Shown in pieces: positions 63,780-64,000 of a stretch of 64,000 nt of DNA. This DNA is from Deltaproteobacteria bacterium. Its GTDB lineage: Bacteria; Desulfobacterota; Desulfarculia; Adiutricales; Adiutricaceae. Location: the NCBI GenBank assembly GCA_031263485.1, contig JAISFS010000046.1, positions 22,662-86,661 on the forward strand, in the 5' to 3' direction. Position 1 is the stretch's first letter; each line of letters begins with the position of its first letter. The notes beneath the pieces were generated by a model. The model did no database searches and was not told the origin of the DNA. It saw only the letters and a program-made list of their open reading frames with translations. The position numbers and the translations under genes were made by a program.

Positions 63780-64000
63780 GGCAAAAGCTAAAGGCGAGGG
63801 GCAGGGGGAAAAAACGAAGGGCAAATGCAAAGGACAAGGGGCAGGGGAAAAAACGAAGGGCAAAAGCAAAAGGCGAGGGGCAGGGGAAAAAACGAAGGGC
63901 AAAAGCAAAAGGCGAGGGGCAGGGGAAAAAACGAAGGTCAAAATCAAAAGGCGAGGGGCAGTGGAAAAAACGTAGGGCAAAAGCAAAAGGCGAGGGTCAG
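63780..64000. repeat. 39-bp tandem minisatellite, at least 5 units, continuing beyond window
   Basis: gcaggggaaaaaacgaagggcaaaagcaaaaggcgaggg recurs at 63801, 63841, 63880, 63919 and 63958. Confidence 0.95.

Overview
GC-rich bacterial chromosomal window with nearly every gene on the minus strand. I recognise about 33 protein genes plus RNase P RNA (rnpB). Housekeeping and metabolic genes: truncated mraZ, a giant BadF/HgdC-type CoA-dehydratase activase, argC, rpsI, rplM, rsmB, bifunctional ispDF, RNase HI, rho, purA, bioY with an ABC ATPase, a formiminotransferase-cyclodeaminase-like protein, and a YbgF/CpoB-like lipoprotein. Signalling genes: a CheY / CheA-like / dual-REC cluster, an HDOD protein, and an NtrC-type regulator with its histidine kinase. 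The gene set would fit a deltaproteobacterial/Desulfobacterota-like genome, but this is a weak inference. Called CDS sum to about 38 kb of 64 kb (about 60%), which is low for bacteria. The long gaps include AT-richer deserts and several private minisatellites (57, 47, 39, 32, 30 and 29 bp periods). Best leads: (1) a CheA-like kinase with the Hpt domain at the C-terminus, in a compact cluster without a visible receptor, CheW, CheR or CheB; (2) a FokI-methylase-like fusion of two D12 adenine methyltransferases with no recognisable restriction enzyme nearby; (3) a full-length ISAzo13-family transposase ORF that has lost its DDE residues; (4) an M48/Ste24-like membrane protein whose HExxH is replaced; (5) repeat-derived low-complexity tails or insertions in otherwise conserved enzymes (peptidase C26, IspD, BioY, D12 methylase). 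No CRISPR array, tRNA or rRNA was found. All family calls are from reading the translations; no searches were run.
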